From: an uncultured Lachnospiraceae bacterium
GTDB taxonomy: Bacteria; Bacillota_A; Clostridia; Lachnospirales; Lachnospiraceae
Assembly: GCA_902767195.1 (NCBI GenBank)
Contig: CACXGS010000341.1
Location: 1-5,722, forward strand
Reading direction: 5' to 3'
DNA length: 5,722 nt
Part shown: piece after piece, positions 5,558 through 5,722 of the stretch
How the letters are laid out: each line of letters opens with the position of its first letter
Position numbering within the stretch: position 1 is the stretch's first letter
Position numbers and translations under genes: made by a program
Notes under the pieces: model-generated
Database searches by the model: none
What the model saw: the letters and a program-made list of their open reading frames with translations, nothing else
What the model was told of the DNA's origin: nothing

Positions 5558-5722
5558 GTATGGCCTCCCTTATATGGACTCTCGCTGACAGATACCGGTG
5601 TGCAGAGTTTAACTGTGTGGCAGATCTCCCAATCGACGGACAACCGGTTCCGTCGCAGAGGCGTTGCCCACTCCCGGTAAGCTATCTGCCTGTTCCGACT
5701 GGGGCGGCTGAGGCATTCACGA
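5558..5722. other. Right-edge region without a recognisable gene, containing nested inverted repeats
   Basis: Apart from the ribosome binding site of the repeat protein, I see no gene that I can support here. A 7-bp pair GGCAGAT (5619-5625) / ATCTGCC (5684-5690) encloses a 7-bp hairpin CGACGGA (5634-5640) / TCCGTCG (5649-5655) with an 8-nt loop, and a short GGC (5660-5662) / GCC (5666-5668) hairpin. TACCGG (5593-5598) can also pair with CCGGTA (5674-5679), as an alternative or tertiary contact. In the minus direction this would form the 5' leader of the repeat-protein gene, or the 3' tail of an upstream gene or element outside the window. It matches none of the riboswitch classes I compared from memory (cobalamin, TPP, c-di-GMP-I, THF, T-box). 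A clear promoter is not seen. Confidence 0.5.

Noticed and set aside
5617..5707. A 35-codon minus-strand open frame starting MPQPPQSEQ upstream of the repeat protein
   Set aside because: It has no visible ribosome binding site or recognisable motif, and the inverted repeats in the same stretch explain the sequence better.
5558..5721. A minus-strand frame open from the right edge into the repeat-protein gene
   Set aside because: It has no start within the window, its translation is rich in Arg, Trp and Cys without a motif, and it overlaps the well-supported start at 5557 in another frame.
5682..5722. C-terminal tail of a TnpB-like transposon nuclease (minus-strand VNASAAPVGTGR then stop)
   Set aside because: The VNAS resembles the end of the DRDxNAS motif, but the two bases at the edge (TC) make the preceding residue Phe, Leu, Ile or Val and not Asp. 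The match is too short to support a call.

Overview
The window looks like chromosomal DNA from an anaerobic Firmicute of the class Clostridia, most likely a Lachnospiraceae-type gut bacterium. The signs are strong AGGAGG-type ribosome binding sites, a CBS/DRTGG-containing family II pyrophosphatase, a RecB-nuclease/Rad3-type helicase, a small SEC-C protein, and a B-repeat plus BspA-type leucine-rich-repeat protein. The taxon is inferred from gene content and style, not from a marker gene. No tRNA, rRNA, CRISPR array, integrase or transposase is visible.

All five supported genes lie on the minus strand, so transcription runs from right to left. From the right: (1) 5558-5722 holds no convincing gene but contains nested inverted repeats that could fold as RNA. 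(2) 5557-4235 encodes a 440-residue protein with four B-repeat-like modules and a short C-terminal leucine-rich-repeat domain, without a signal peptide or cell-wall anchor. (3) A sigma-70-type promoter (4202-4230) and a leader of about 60 nt precede a 168-residue SEC-C zinc-binding protein (4133-3627), which is followed by an intrinsic terminator (3588-3619). (4) 3547-2450 encodes a 365-residue protein of unknown function that may be a divergent SEC-C-less relative of larger clostridial SEC-C proteins. (5) After a 44-nt gap comes the 551-residue CBS/DRTGG family II inorganic pyrophosphatase (2405-750). Its ribosome binding site places the start at a GTG, not at the longest-ORF ATG. (6) A perfect 33-bp inverted repeat (659-735) separates it from the 5' end of a gene (623 to the left edge) for a helicase with a fused N-terminal RecB-type nuclease domain.

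The genes do not form an obvious pathway. The pyrophosphatase serves central metabolism and the helicase-nuclease serves DNA repair; the unknown protein and the pyrophosphatase are close enough to be co-transcribed. The most unusual elements are the long perfect palindrome, the anchorless and apparently cytoplasmic repeat protein, the unknown 365-residue protein beside a stand-alone SEC-C protein, and the structured region at the right edge. I see no clear evidence for a new defence or mobile system.
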